Source: Isohypsibius dastychi (Eukaryota > Tardigrada > Eutardigrada > Parachela > Isohypsibiidae). From it: a DNA stretch of 40,463 nucleotides. Location of the stretch: the NCBI GenBank assembly GCA_034696485.1, contig JAQIWT010000068.1, positions 1-40,463 of the forward strand. The letters run 5' to 3'. The position numbers and the translations under genes were made by a program. Under the pieces are notes generated by a model. It was given only the letters and a program-made list of their open reading frames with translations, was not told the origin of the DNA and did not search any database. The first letter of the stretch is position 1, and each line of letters opens with the position of its first letter. Below, one piece after another: positions 32,694-40,463 of the stretch.

Positions 32694-34754
32694 ATGGTCG
32701 TTCAGGAACTTGCATCTTCACAAGTCGACAAAAATTTCCCATCTCTCTCAGAGAGCGATTTTCAATTGACTGCTATCTTCAGGAAGGCGATCGAAGAACA
32801 TGCTCCTGGGATTAGTCTTTTTTACCGAACTTTTGGAGACCTCACCAGGAGCAGCAGCTGGATATCTCGGATCCAGCCTTCCATGCACCTCGCTACACCT
32901 TCTGAAATGGAAGAACTCCTTGTACGATCCGATCCCACCGTGATTTCGTTTAGTCAGTACGGCCTCGCGGATCTTCCTGAATTATCCATGCAATGTCAGC
33001 GACTCAGAGAAGGATCGAGGCGTCTGGGAATCCCATTTGAGGGGGTAAATATTATTTTCACCCTTCCTCATCCTGATTATGTGGATCTAGTTCACCGAGA
33101 TGGTCGTGTATACCTTGAGGCAACTCGTGGGGGAGTATTCGATGCGCTTGGAAATATCCACGTAGGGACATTCCCTTCTCCGGTTGTTGCAGCCGTCCTC
33201 GATACCGCAAATTCCTCTCCAGATTTCGCTCTTGAGATTGACCAATTATCCATACCAGTTCTCGCGACACCCAACTCAGAAGGTTTTTTTGGTGACAAAC
33301 TCAGACAAGACTACTCTCCATTGGGATTTAGAAAAATTGCACGGCTTCCACTGAACTGGGACCTTGCCAGCTCGGTTGAGGGCCGGTCCCGAATAGATCG
33401 TTTCTTAGATCAACATGGAAAAGAAGGAGTGGTTTTGAAACCCCGATCCGGGGAACGGAGCCAAGGAGTACATATTATTGTTCGAGATCATGAAAAACCT
33501 TGGGAAACCGAACGGGAGAGAATTTTTGAAAAGGTTTTCAACGCCATCTACAACACAAGATCACAAGATGTGAATTTGATTCTTGAAGAATTCATACCTG
33601 GTCTTGAGCTGGTGGATCTAGATGGGTCTTTCCTGGCGCATAAATTTCGGGCGGTAGTCGTCAATGCAAATAGCGCGAACTCTCAAATCTGGACAAATGT
33701 TTATATGGCAGACCGCGATTCACCAGTAGGGAAATCCACCGACGCGGAATCAGTGCATCGAATCGAGCAATCTCTTCTTGCCTATTCTTCATTAGGGGAA
33801 ATTGCGGTGAAGGAACTCCTTGCTAAGATGCAGACGCATCTTTTAGAGGCGCTCCCAAGGATTAACCGCGATCTTGGCGCCATGGTAGTTGGTTATGATA
33901 TCGCGATTACGAAAGATGGAGAGCTTGTCGTCATAGAAGGGAATGGATCAAGATCCGGAGGAATCGGTACAGCTGTCTCTGACCTGCAGGAGCAGTACGC
34001 ACCAAAAGGCATTCTTACGAAATATCTAGAGCTGTTGAGATGCTACGCCCTAGAGGCGGATAATCGTGCTCCTCATGAAAGCGAAACGTCTCGGCGAGCT
34101 CTGGAGAGTTTCTCGGACCCGAAACACATGGGATGGCTCCTTTCTACAGGTTATGATGGTCCCGATATACATGGGATGCCACGCTTCAACCAACTGTTGA
34201 ATCATCTTTCCCTTTACGTCTGGCCTCATGGGATTTTCAACCAAGAAATGGATAGTAAACTTCTTACCCATGCGCCCAGCCAAGAGGAGCTAGGACCTTT
34301 TCGTATTTACGGCGAGATAGATGGACATAGAGCATATAGATACATGGAGGGTCTGAAATATTTCATCAGAGTAGACAACTCTCACTTCCTCGCGAGGGAT
34401 CTCATGGCTCGTTGTCTTTGGCAGAGTGGTAACTTTCAAGAGATGAAGGACTTTGTAAGTGAAACCGTTTCTTTGCATCCTGAGTCGAGAGCTGCGTGGT
34501 GGATGTACGTTATGGCAGAGGCACTCCTAAGCGAACGAGATACTCATCAGCAGATCAAGGATATTATGAATGAAATTTCAGTCCCTCATAGGTTTCAGGA
34601 TATCTTTCTCCTGCAAGTTGAAGAGATGACTTCTCAAGGAACATCCATTTGCAAAAATTATGAGGACAATCGACTTGCCGTAGGAATGCTCTGGCGGCAT
34701 TGGGACGATGAAGCATGGCAGGTAAAATGGCCAACGAATCTCGTAGAAAAATGA
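32694..34754 (+). CDS. ATP-grasp ligase-like protein with TPR-like C-terminus (second of tandem pair)
   Basis: The 686 residues follow the plan of the preceding gene. The pre-ATP-grasp part has VNIIFTLPHPDYVDLVHRDG and GGVFDALGNIHVGTFPSPV, matching IVLALPHFEDIQVVSYGNG and GALLDRAGRVRIGDFPIEV in the first protein. The ATP-grasp core has GVVLKPRSGERSQGVHIIV (K249), LILEEFIPGLELVDLDGSF and the end motif IAITKDGELVVIEGNGSRSGG (E415, N417). TPR-like helices follow (NSHFLARDLMARCLWQSGNF and on). It lacks the Ser-rich lead. ATG follows the first stop after three bases, so the pair is co-translated. Two such enzymes side by side could add two residues in turn to one product, or form a heterodimer; both are inference. 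Confidence 0.85.
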   Translation: MVVQELASSQVDKNFPSLSESDFQLTAIFRKAIEEHAPGISLFYRTFGDLTRSSSWISRIQPSMHLATPSEMEELLVRSDPTVISFSQYGLADLPELSMQCQRLREGSRRLGIPFEGVNIIFTLPHPDYVDLVHRDGRVYLEATRGGVFDALGNIHVGTFPSPVVAAVLDTANSSPDFALEIDQLSIPVLATPNSEGFFGDKLRQDYSPLGFRKIARLPLNWDLASSVEGRSRIDRFLDQHGKEGVVLKPRSGERSQGVHIIVRDHEKPWETERERIFEKVFNAIYNTRSQDVNLILEEFIPGLELVDLDGSFLAHKFRAVVVNANSANSQIWTNVYMADRDSPVGKSTDAESVHRIEQSLLAYSSLGEIAVKELLAKMQTHLLEALPRINRDLGAMVVGYDIAITKDGELVVIEGNGSRSGGIGTAVSDLQEQYAPKGILTKYLELLRCYALEADNRAPHESETSRRALESFSDPKHMGWLLSTGYDGPDIHGMPRFNQLLNHLSLYVWPHGIFNQEMDSKLLTHAPSQEELGPFRIYGEIDGHRAYRYMEGLKYFIRVDNSHFLARDLMARCLWQSGNFQEMKDFVSETVSLHPESRAAWWMYVMAEALLSERDTHQQIKDIMNEISVPHRFQDIFLLQVEEMTSQGTSICKNYEDNRLAVGMLWRHWDDEAWQVKWPTNLVEK

Positions 34755-34822
34755 GCCAAGAAAAGTTGCCTTCTGTAATTGGTCGTTCGGCTTTACTGAT
34801 CACTAGTTCCTGTTGCTCCCCG

Positions 34823-35569
34823 TTAATTCTGTTGTGGTTTCTGTAGGATATTCAGAGCCTTTTTCACTTCCTCGTAACGTGATGCCACCCAAGGGGGCGC
34901 AGTTGCCGAGTATTCATCAGGAAATTTACAAGTTCTGAAGTCTACAGGGGATAAAATAACTGTAATACGGGTGAGGCCGGTATCTGCGGCGATAACGAAT
35001 AGGTCCTCTGCGGCGCTGTCTCCCATCGCTAAACAGCCTACCGAAACTCGATTGCCATGAATCATTATGTCGCCGCCAAGATTCTTGCGGCCATCGCGCA
35101 CGGCCTGAGCACGATCTTGATCGCTAGGATAGCTGACTCTTAGGGATAAGTGGTATGCGCTATTTGGATTAAGACTTTCGATGCGGTAAAGACCCTCAGG
35201 AACCTGCAAGTCCCCCTCGTGCAGTTTGGGTCCGAGCTTTCCGCTAGCAGCTAGGATTGGGTACGAACGAATGAGGCGCGGCGGATCGCCAGTGCCATTA
35301 GCACCATAGACTTCAAGCTGTTTCTCATATTTGAACCCAACCAATGTAAGCTTCCTGGGCGGGTAGGTAAGGCCAGCTCTTGTGAAATACGGCTTCCACC
35401 GCTCGCGCGCTCCATCTCCATACTGGTTAAGGCGCTCTGCTACCGTTGCCTGCACTCTATTGCGGCTGTGTAAGTACGAGCCGACGTCAACAAATAGTTC
35501 AGGGCATGCCACGAAAACCGCCACCAGTACGATTAGAAGAAACGTTAATTTACCTATTCTTGGTCTCAT
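34823..35569 (-). CDS. L,D-transpeptidase, YafK/YkuD family
   Basis: This 248-residue protein has an N-terminal membrane anchor or signal (RIGKLTFLLIVLVAVFVA, 4-21) and the YkuD catalytic motif HGNRVSVGCLAM with His171, Ser176 and Cys179. GCLAM instead of GCxR, together with LHEGDLQVPEGLYRIESLNPNSAYHLSLRVSYPSDQDRA (divided at 117-153), points to the YafK branch (relatives of DpaA of Gram-negatives), which acts on mDAP-containing peptidoglycan or Lpp links. This agrees with the mDAP-type MurE here. The DNA looks richer in GC than the neighbouring genes and the spacer on its upstream side has no genes, so it may be a later arrival. It is convergent with the ATP-grasp pair. Confidence 0.9.
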   Translation of the reverse strand: MRPRIGKLTFLLIVLVAVFVACPELFVDVGSYLHSRNRVQATVAERLNQYGDGARERWKPYFTRAGLTYPPRKLTLVGFKYEKQLEVYGANGTGDPPRLIRSYPILAASGKLGPKLHEGDLQVPEGLYRIESLNPNSAYHLSLRVSYPSDQDRAQAVRDGRKNLGGDIMIHGNRVSVGCLAMGDSAAEDLFVIAADTGLTRITVILSPVDFRTCKFPDEYSATAPPWVASRYEEVKKALNILQKPQQN

Positions 35570-36034
35570 CTGCCCAGAGGCGTAAAAAAGTTAACCCATG
35601 TCGACTGGCTCCTTGTCACAATGCTTCTCTCCATCATCGAAATTCCTTTTCCAATATTACAGCAAAGTTCCAACTAAGGTAGGGTCCGCTTAGCCAGAGC
35701 ATGCGCCGTTGTAGTAGCACATTCTCGCTCGTGCACGTCCATATGACAGACTGAGACCTACGAGTCGATTGGACGCCCCCCCGAAAACACGGAGGGTATT
35801 TTGCGGCTGTAAGGCGTTCATTGCTGAGGATTTTAGCTCCCACCCATAAACTACGCGGAGTCAATTGGCTTCTTGAGCGAGCAGATTGACGCGCGTGACA
35901 ATATGACGGGTATGAAGGGGTAATGTTGTTAGATTGTGAGGCTTGCGATGAAGCTGGACGGAATACGAACCCATCACTCATTCTTTTGGATCTACGAGGT
36001 TACTTAAGGTCCGGAACGGACCTGAAAGGAAATT
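35570..36034. other. 465-base gene-free stretch between L,D-transpeptidase and tRNA-Arg
   Basis: No supportable gene is present. A minus-strand frame of 115 codons (35634-35981) has odd composition (many Ser, Arg and Cys) and no recognisable domain. The stretch contains a run of seven or more C near 35776 and a mix of bases unlike neighbouring coding DNA. It could be remnant DNA inserted beside the tRNA, but no integrase, att repeat or IS end was seen. Confidence 0.4.
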
Positions 36035-36108
36035 TGCGCCCTGAGGGATTCGAACCCCCGACCCTCTGGTTCGAAGCCAGATGCTCTATCCAACTGAGCT
36101 AAAAGCGC
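36035..36108 (-). tRNA. tRNA-Arg (anticodon UCG)
   Basis: The minus strand gives acceptor GCGCTTT with AGGGCGC and discriminator A, D-arm with AGCTCAGTTGGATAGAGC, anticodon stem TCTGG/CCAGA around CTTCGAA (anticodon TCG, reading CGN codons) and T-arm with GGTTCGAATC. CCA is not encoded (next bases AAT). It is a single gene with no tRNA neighbours. Confidence 0.95.
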
Positions 36109-36167
36109 ATAAATCAGGTGGCGTAACTATGCCATAGACCCTTGTATTTTGAAAGCGTGATAGAAGA

Positions 36168-36407
36168 CTATTCACTTCCATAGAATTCATGCCGAAAATC
36201 TGTCTGCTTTCCCCCGTTCTGCTCGATTAAAGTATTATTTAGCTGCTCAAGGCGTCTCAATTGAGCCTCGTATCCAGCTCTAATATTTGCTTGTACAAAT
36301 TCATCCATACCATGAGTTACATGCTCCGTTCTTCCGTCTTCACCACGCCAAACAACATCTATGTTACTTTGTCCCACTACGTATTCTCCGATACACCTCA
36401 AAGGCAT
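36168..36407 (-). CDS. Small hypothetical protein overlapping the folA 3' end
   Basis: I do not recognise this 79-residue protein. From the ATG at 36407 it reads a small-domain sequence, IGEYVVGQSNIDVVWRGEDG, then a helix (MDEFVQANIRAGYEAQLRRLEQLNNTLIEQ). The start overlaps the last 44 bases of folA in another frame, with AGAAGG six bases upstream. The frame is open further, to 36488, but a shorter overlap is more likely. It is the last gene before tRNA-Arg and would be co-transcribed with yajQ-DUF255-thyA-folA. It could also be noise, but amino-acid usage is gene-like. Confidence 0.5.
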   Translation of the reverse strand: MPLRCIGEYVVGQSNIDVVWRGEDGRTEHVTHGMDEFVQANIRAGYEAQLRRLEQLNNTLIEQNGGKQTDFRHEFYGSE

Positions 36408-36855
36408 ATCCTTCCTTCTTTTCCTGCTGTACACAAGAAAATAGGTCTTCAAACTTCGGAAAAAATACGTCCCCTTCATGATTTCCATCCACTTGGGTCA
36501 CATAGATATCATCCCAGCTATCCATGGATTGGGCATAAATCTCTGCTCCTCCAATGATCCAAAGGATTTTATCAGATTGCTGTGATTTGAATTTGAGAAG
36601 AATTCCGGAAAGATCTGTTTCGACCTCTACCTCCTCGATTTTCTTTGCCTGTCGACTTATCACTATATTACGTCGATTTGGAAGCGGTCGATATTTTCCT
36701 GGAAGAGATTCAAAGGTCTTTCGCCCCATCAGCACGATATGTCCTGTGGTAAGCTCAGAGAATTTTTTCATATCCTCTGGGATCTTCCAAGGGAGTTGTC
36801 CCTTCCCTCCGATCACACGACCTTCGTCCATCGCCACAATCGCAGCAATCTTCAT
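36364..36855 (-). CDS. folA: Dihydrofolate reductase
   Basis: DHFR reduces dihydrofolate to tetrahydrofolate with NADPH. The 163 residues match the family. It begins MKIAAIVAMDEGRVIGGKGQ, with the strand and loop that bind folate, followed by LPWKIPEDMKKF (acidic substrate-binding residue, Glu27), then GHIVLMGRKTFESLP for NADPH and LWIIGGAEIYAQSMD near the C-terminus. It is 19 bases after thyA, the enzyme whose product it recycles, a common pairing. The C-terminal bases overlap the next small gene. Confidence 0.97.
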   Translation of the reverse strand: MKIAAIVAMDEGRVIGGKGQLPWKIPEDMKKFSELTTGHIVLMGRKTFESLPGKYRPLPNRRNIVISRQAKKIEEVEVETDLSGILLKFKSQQSDKILWIIGGAEIYAQSMDSWDDIYVTQVDGNHEGDVFFPKFEDLFSCVQQEKKEGYAFEVYRRIRSGTK

Positions 36856-36874
36856 ACAGACCTCTCAGTGATTC

Positions 36875-37684
36875 TTACACCGCCACATCAAAGCGGATCT
36901 TCTCATGAGGATCGTACGCCTCTAATTTGAAGTCCTCATACTGAAAAGAAAAAAGGTCCGTTCTCTCTGGATTGATCTTCATCTTCGGAAGAGGACGAGG
37001 TTGACGGAGCAATTGTTCTTTCGCACCTTCAATATGGTTTGAATAAATATGTACGTCTCCGAACGTATGGATAAACTCGTGCGCACGAAATCCCGTAACC
37101 TGTGCCACCATCATTAAGAACAACGAATAGCAAGCGATGTTAAAAGGTACCCCCAACATCAAGTCGGCAGAACGTTGATAGAGCTGCAAACTCAGTTTAT
37201 CGCCTGAGGTGTAGAATTGAAAGAACGTGTGGCACGCCGGTGGTGCTACTTTTGGAAGTTCCCCAGGATTAAATGAGATAACCAAAAGGCGTCGACTGTT
37301 CGGATCTTTCTTTAAGGTTTCAAGAATATTCCGGATTTGATCCACCTCTTTTCCATCGGGTCCTTGCCAACGTCGCCATTGCTTTCCATAGATAGGACCA
37401 AGGTCCCCTTTTTCATCAGCCCACTCATCCCAAATGGAGACTTTATGATCATTCAGATACCGGATATTCGTATCCCCATTGAGGAACCAAAATAACTCAT
37501 AGATAACGGAACGAAGATGAACTTTCTTGGTGGTAAGAAGAGGAAAACCTTCCTCCAAACGAAATCGTAATTGTCGACCAAATACGGAATAGGTCCCGAC
37601 GCCGGTTCGATCCTTTCGAAAATCTGTCTCTTCCGGACGTCCGTTTTCTAATACATCCTTTACCAATTCAAGATACTGCTTCAC
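36875..37684 (-). CDS. thyA: Thymidylate synthase (ThyA type)
   Basis: ThyA makes dTMP from dUMP with methylenetetrahydrofolate, producing the dihydrofolate that FolA reduces. The 269 residues are near the E. coli length. Catalytic Cys151 is in [13 protein letters not shown] is at 131-132, and the dUMP-binding segment [19 protein letters not shown] and the [14 protein letters not shown] stretch are intact. The start is GTG at 37684, overlapping the end of the DUF255 gene by 17 bases. No flavin-dependent ThyX is in the window. Confidence 0.97.
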   Translation of the reverse strand: MKQYLELVKDVLENGRPEETDFRKDRTGVGTYSVFGRQLRFRLEEGFPLLTTKKVHLRSVIYELFWFLNGDTNIRYLNDHKVSIWDEWADEKGDLGPIYGKQWRRWQGPDGKEVDQIRNILETLKKDPNSRRLLVISFNPGELPKVAPPACHTFFQFYTSGDKLSLQLYQRSADLMLGVPFNIACYSLFLMMVAQVTGFRAHEFIHTFGDVHIYSNHIEGAKEQLLRQPRPLPKMKINPERTDLFSFQYEDFKLEAYDPHEKIRFDVAV

Positions 37685-39716
37685 GTCTTATAGCCTCTCC
37701 TAAAATTTTGATGAGTTTCTCGGTGTCATACACGGGCTCAAGGCAAGTATTTCCCGTGCATAGATAAAAAGCCACCCTTCCGTCATGAGAATTCCTTTGA
37801 TGAAGGATAGGAATGCTTGATGCATCCTCTGTCGCAAATCCGAGAAGCATATCCGGAAAGAACTGATTCCAAACATGGTGGAGTGCCTGAGATACCAAAG
37901 CATTCCCCTCGGTGCCCCCTCCTATCACCAACTCCTGTCCCTCCCCCATCATCAAGGGCAAAGAATGCAACGCCTTACTGAATGCAATTGGATATTTATT
38001 TATGCTCGGAGAAAGAACTTGAAAAATCGCAAGTGCTTTTTCTCTATAAGATGGATCCGCGTAGTACAGGGAAAGCTTCAGTAAGTTTCCGATAGAGGTT
38101 GAATGAGAAGATGGAAGGGCTCCATCCATGAACTCTTTTCGATGAAATGGGATATCCTCTGCTTCCCCAACTTGATAACCGGCCTTTTCCGTATCCCACA
38201 GGAATGTATTTTGCGAATCTTGAAGTTTCCGTGCAAGATCCAGCCAATGAGGCTCGAAGGAACATTGATAGAGACTGATCAGTCCTTCAATCACAAATGC
38301 GTAGTCTTCCGCATATCCATAAAACTTTCGCTCTCCATCTCTGTATCGTCGATAGAGACGTGTTCCATCATACAGGTGAGTCTCAAGAAATCGGGCGGTA
38401 TTCTCCGCAATCGTCCGATACCGGGTGTCTTGAGTAATTCTATATCCGGCCGTAAATGCGGAGAGAGCGAGACCATTCCATCCAGAGAGGACTTTATCAT
38501 CAAGCCTTGGTCGCTCTCTCCCCTCCCTTACGATTCGAAGTCTTTCAAGAATCTCTCGAATGAAGGGATCCATAATCATCGGGAGCAAGGCATCCCCTCG
38601 AACGTTGAGATGAATCTTTCCTTCAAAATTTCCCTCCTTCCTCAGTTGAAAGACAGATTCCACTTTGAGGAATTCCTTCTCGGAGGTTACCGCTCGAATA
38701 TCCTCCATATTCCAAACATAAAATTCCCCCTCCGTTCCCACATCGCCCGCGTCTAGCGCAGAAGAAAACCCTCCTTCGTCTTTCAGAAGTTCTCGTTCCA
38801 TAAAGTCGAGAGTCTGTACGGTAATGAATCGGTACAAAGGATCCTGCGTTTTCTGATAGGCTTCGGCATACACCGACGCCAACAACCCATTGTCGTAAAG
38901 CATCTTCTCAAAGTGAGGAATCTCCCATCGCTCATCCACTGAGTAACGATGAAACCCCCCTCCGACATGATCAAAGATTCCTCCTCTCACCATTCCATTC
39001 AATGTGTCGGTAGCCATGTTCATTGCTTCTTCTTGATCTTCTGCCCTTAGCTGGAGTTCAGATCTCCAGCTTGCAGAACGAAGCAAAAAACCAATTTGAA
39101 GACTTGGAGGAAATTTTGGTGCCGAAGAAAATCCCCCATACGATCGGTCGAAACTTCTTTGCAACGTATGAAATCCTTCTGACACGATCGCTTGGCACTC
39201 AGCAGATGAGATCGGAGCATCTCCAGGACGAAGTTCCTTTCCAAAAATATGATGAGAAATCTCGTCCGCGGAGCTGAGTACTTTGGAGCGGTCTTCCGTC
39301 CATGCTTCTTGCAAACGGCTGAGGATGGTGAGGAAATGATCCTTTGGAAAATAGGTGCCCCCCCAAAAAGGCTTTCCCTCAGGAGTGAGGAAGACGCTCA
39401 TGGGCCACCCCCCATGCCCTGTAAGAGCGACGACTGCTTCCATGTACAACTGATCAATATCAGGACGCTCTTCCCTATCGACTTTGATACTCACAAATGA
39501 CTCGTTGAGAACCTTCGCTACCTCTTCCCTTTCAAAGGATTCTTTCTCCATCACATGGCACCAATAGCAGGTGGAGTAGCCAATAGAGAGGAAGATGGGT
39601 CTATCCCTCTGCATCGCCAATTCAAACGCTTCGCGTCCCCATGGATACCAATCAACCGGATTGTGCTGATGTTGAAGAAGATAAGGGCTCTTCTCTTCAG
39701 AGAGATGATTAGACAA
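37668..39716 (-). CDS. Thioredoxin-fold DUF255 protein (YyaL/spermatogenesis-associated 20 family)
   Basis: A 682-residue cytoplasmic protein begins with [21 protein letters not shown], the family opening, followed by a thioredoxin-like domain with CYWC (Cys50 and Cys53) in [16 protein letters not shown]. The rest is a large alpha/alpha-toroid region, like sugar epimerases or glycosidases of six-hairpin type ([25 protein letters not shown] and [12 protein letters not shown]). The biochemical role of the family is not established. Its stop overlaps thyA by 17 bases, and yajQ lies three bases upstream. Length is normal and no frameshift is seen. Confidence 0.93.
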   Translation of the reverse strand: MSNHLSEEKSPYLLQHQHNPVDWYPWGREAFELAMQRDRPIFLSIGYSTCYWCHVMEKESFEREEVAKVLNESFVSIKVDREERPDIDQLYMEAVVALTGHGGWPMSVFLTPEGKPFWGGTYFPKDHFLTILSRLQEAWTEDRSKVLSSADEISHHIFGKELRPGDAPISSAECQAIVSEGFHTLQRSFDRSYGGFSSAPKFPPSLQIGFLLRSASWRSELQLRAEDQEEAMNMATDTLNGMVRGGIFDHVGGGFHRYSVDERWEIPHFEKMLYDNGLLASVYAEAYQKTQDPLYRFITVQTLDFMERELLKDEGGFSSALDAGDVGTEGEFYVWNMEDIRAVTSEKEFLKVESVFQLRKEGNFEGKIHLNVRGDALLPMIMDPFIREILERLRIVREGRERPRLDDKVLSGWNGLALSAFTAGYRITQDTRYRTIAENTARFLETHLYDGTRLYRRYRDGERKFYGYAEDYAFVIEGLISLYQCSFEPHWLDLARKLQDSQNTFLWDTEKAGYQVGEAEDIPFHRKEFMDGALPSSHSTSIGNLLKLSLYYADPSYREKALAIFQVLSPSINKYPIAFSKALHSLPLMMGEGQELVIGGGTEGNALVSQALHHVWNQFFPDMLLGFATEDASSIPILHQRNSHDGRVAFYLCTGNTCLEPVYDTEKLIKILGEAIRREAVS

Positions 39717-39719
39717 TTT

Positions 39720-40211
39720 TTAATCTCTGAAATTAATAAACTGCAACTCAAGTTCCGTCATATCCTGGCGAAGAATCCCGATAGCTTCCTGAAGATCATC
39801 TCTTTTTTTCCCTGATACTCGAAGCTGATCCCCTTGTATTTGAGAAGTGACTTTGAGTTTCTTATCTTTGAGATGTCGATTGATTTTCTTTAAGTCATCC
39901 GAAGTAAGTCCCTGTTTGACGACCACCTCTTGCCGAAGTGTATCTCCTCCCGCCTTTTTGGGATCCTTGAACTCAATCAACTTAAGGCTGACTCCCCGTT
40001 TTCCCAGTTTTTCACGTAAAACCTGCTGAACGGATTGAAGCCGCATATCATCATCGGCGACAATTTCTATGATGCTATCTTTCTCATTCAAAGAGACTTC
40101 GACATTAGTGCCTTTAAAATCATAACGAGTCGTAACCTCTCGATGAACTTGATCAATGGCGTTTTTTACTTCCTGAATATTGACCTCTGATACCACATCA
40201 AACGATGGCAT
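39720..40211 (-). CDS. yajQ: YajQ family nucleotide-binding protein (DUF520)
   Basis: The 163-residue protein matches the YajQ family end to end. It starts MPSFDVVSEVNIQEVKNAID, has TTRYDFKGT (32-40), KLIEFKDPKKAGGDTLRQEV and the closing LRQDMTELELQFINFRD. YajQ proteins bind RNA or nucleotides, and some bind cyclic di-GMP. A strong AAGGAG lies seven bases before the ATG at 40211. It is the first visible gene of the yajQ-DUF255-thyA-folA run. The 252 bases to the right edge hold no gene and no clear promoter. Confidence 0.96.
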   Translation of the reverse strand: MPSFDVVSEVNIQEVKNAIDQVHREVTTRYDFKGTNVEVSLNEKDSIIEIVADDDMRLQSVQQVLREKLGKRGVSLKLIEFKDPKKAGGDTLRQEVVVKQGLTSDDLKKINRHLKDKKLKVTSQIQGDQLRVSGKKRDDLQEAIGILRQDMTELELQFINFRD

Positions 40212-40463
40212 AAAGACTCCTTGTTGTTTGGTCGCGAAACGCGGTTGAGATGAAACGGAAATGAGGTTGAAAATACTGCGAAATCATCAAAAAGACTAGC
40301 AGCAGAGGAATATTAAACGCATCCCCTGTCCTCCAAAGCTATGAATTACATCGAATAAATCCTGACCAGGATATTGAGATGAGATAGAGGTGCTTACGCT
40401 TAAGAGTGAAGTGGTTGAAGAATATTGTATTTGGTTTTGAAGGTGGGTGTTTGTTGGGAACGT

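Noticed and set aside
35634-35981. 115-codon minus-strand ORF next to tRNA-Arg
   Set aside because: Composition is unlike the other genes (many Ser, Arg and Cys), with no domain, no ribosome site and no neighbour logic.
38103-38756. 217-codon plus-strand ORF
   Set aside because: It is antisense to the DUF255 gene, which has full family similarity throughout this stretch.
1-40463. CRISPR array, insertion sequence, integrase or toxin-antitoxin pair
   Set aside because: No spaced direct repeats, transposase or integrase motifs or typical small paired genes were found by reading both strands; only the dispersed repeat family was seen.
1-40463. Recoded TGA (glycine) code as in some candidate phyla
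   Set aside because: TGA ends mraZ, murD and the DUF255 gene where family alignments end, so it acts as a stop.

Overview
The window is chromosomal DNA from a bacterium of moderate GC (high 40s percent, judged by eye) that uses the standard genetic code: TAA, TAG and TGA all end recognisable genes. It holds about 27 protein genes and two tRNA genes. Three features suggest a diderm with meso-diaminopimelate (mDAP) peptidoglycan. MurE carries the DNPR motif of mDAP ligases, a YafK-type L,D-transpeptidase is present, and a periplasmic binding protein has a cleavable signal without a lipobox Cys. I cannot place the organism in a phylum from sequence alone. Neither tRNA gene encodes its CCA end.

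Layout. Bases 1-4160 hold the start of a periplasmic binding-protein gene (cut by the window edge), an unrecognised protein with an HEWEH zinc-protease-like motif, and a hypothetical gene. From 20.2 kb down to 4.2 kb runs a minus-strand division and cell-wall (dcw) cluster: mraZ, rsmH, ftsL, ftsI, murE, murF, mraY, murD, a GT39/83-type membrane glycosyltransferase, ftsW, murG, then aspS, a small hypothetical gene and tRNA-Leu. mraZ has a clear sigma70-type promoter with two TGGGA boxes spaced as a MraZ operator. The cluster lacks murC, murB, ddl, ftsQ, ftsA and ftsZ. glmS lies just upstream and supplies glucosamine-6-phosphate for the same pathway.

Bases 22.7-27.4 kb hold a tight four-gene minus-strand operon: an inositol-monophosphatase-family phosphatase, a class I aminotransferase, HisD, and an odd protein made of two fused, degenerate HisB (IGP dehydratase) units. 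These match the last four chemical steps of histidine synthesis, but the HisB units have lost most metal-ligand motifs and HisD has Arg where a zinc-ligand Gln is expected.

Bases 27.7-34.8 kb look accessory. They hold a pectate-lyase-like beta-helix protein with a twin-arginine start, an unrecognised protein, and, divergent from it, two tandem paralogous ATP-grasp enzymes with TPR-like C-termini. After a convergent L,D-transpeptidase and a 465-base gene-free stretch come tRNA-Arg and a housekeeping run: yajQ, a thioredoxin-fold DUF255 protein, thyA, folA and a small ORF.

The most unusual parts are the late-histidine operon with its double HisB, the ATP-grasp pair with its unknown divergent neighbour, and the glycosyltransferase coupled to murD by an ATGA overlap. 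Three copies of a dispersed 70-90-base repeat sit only in gaps of the dcw/glmS region.
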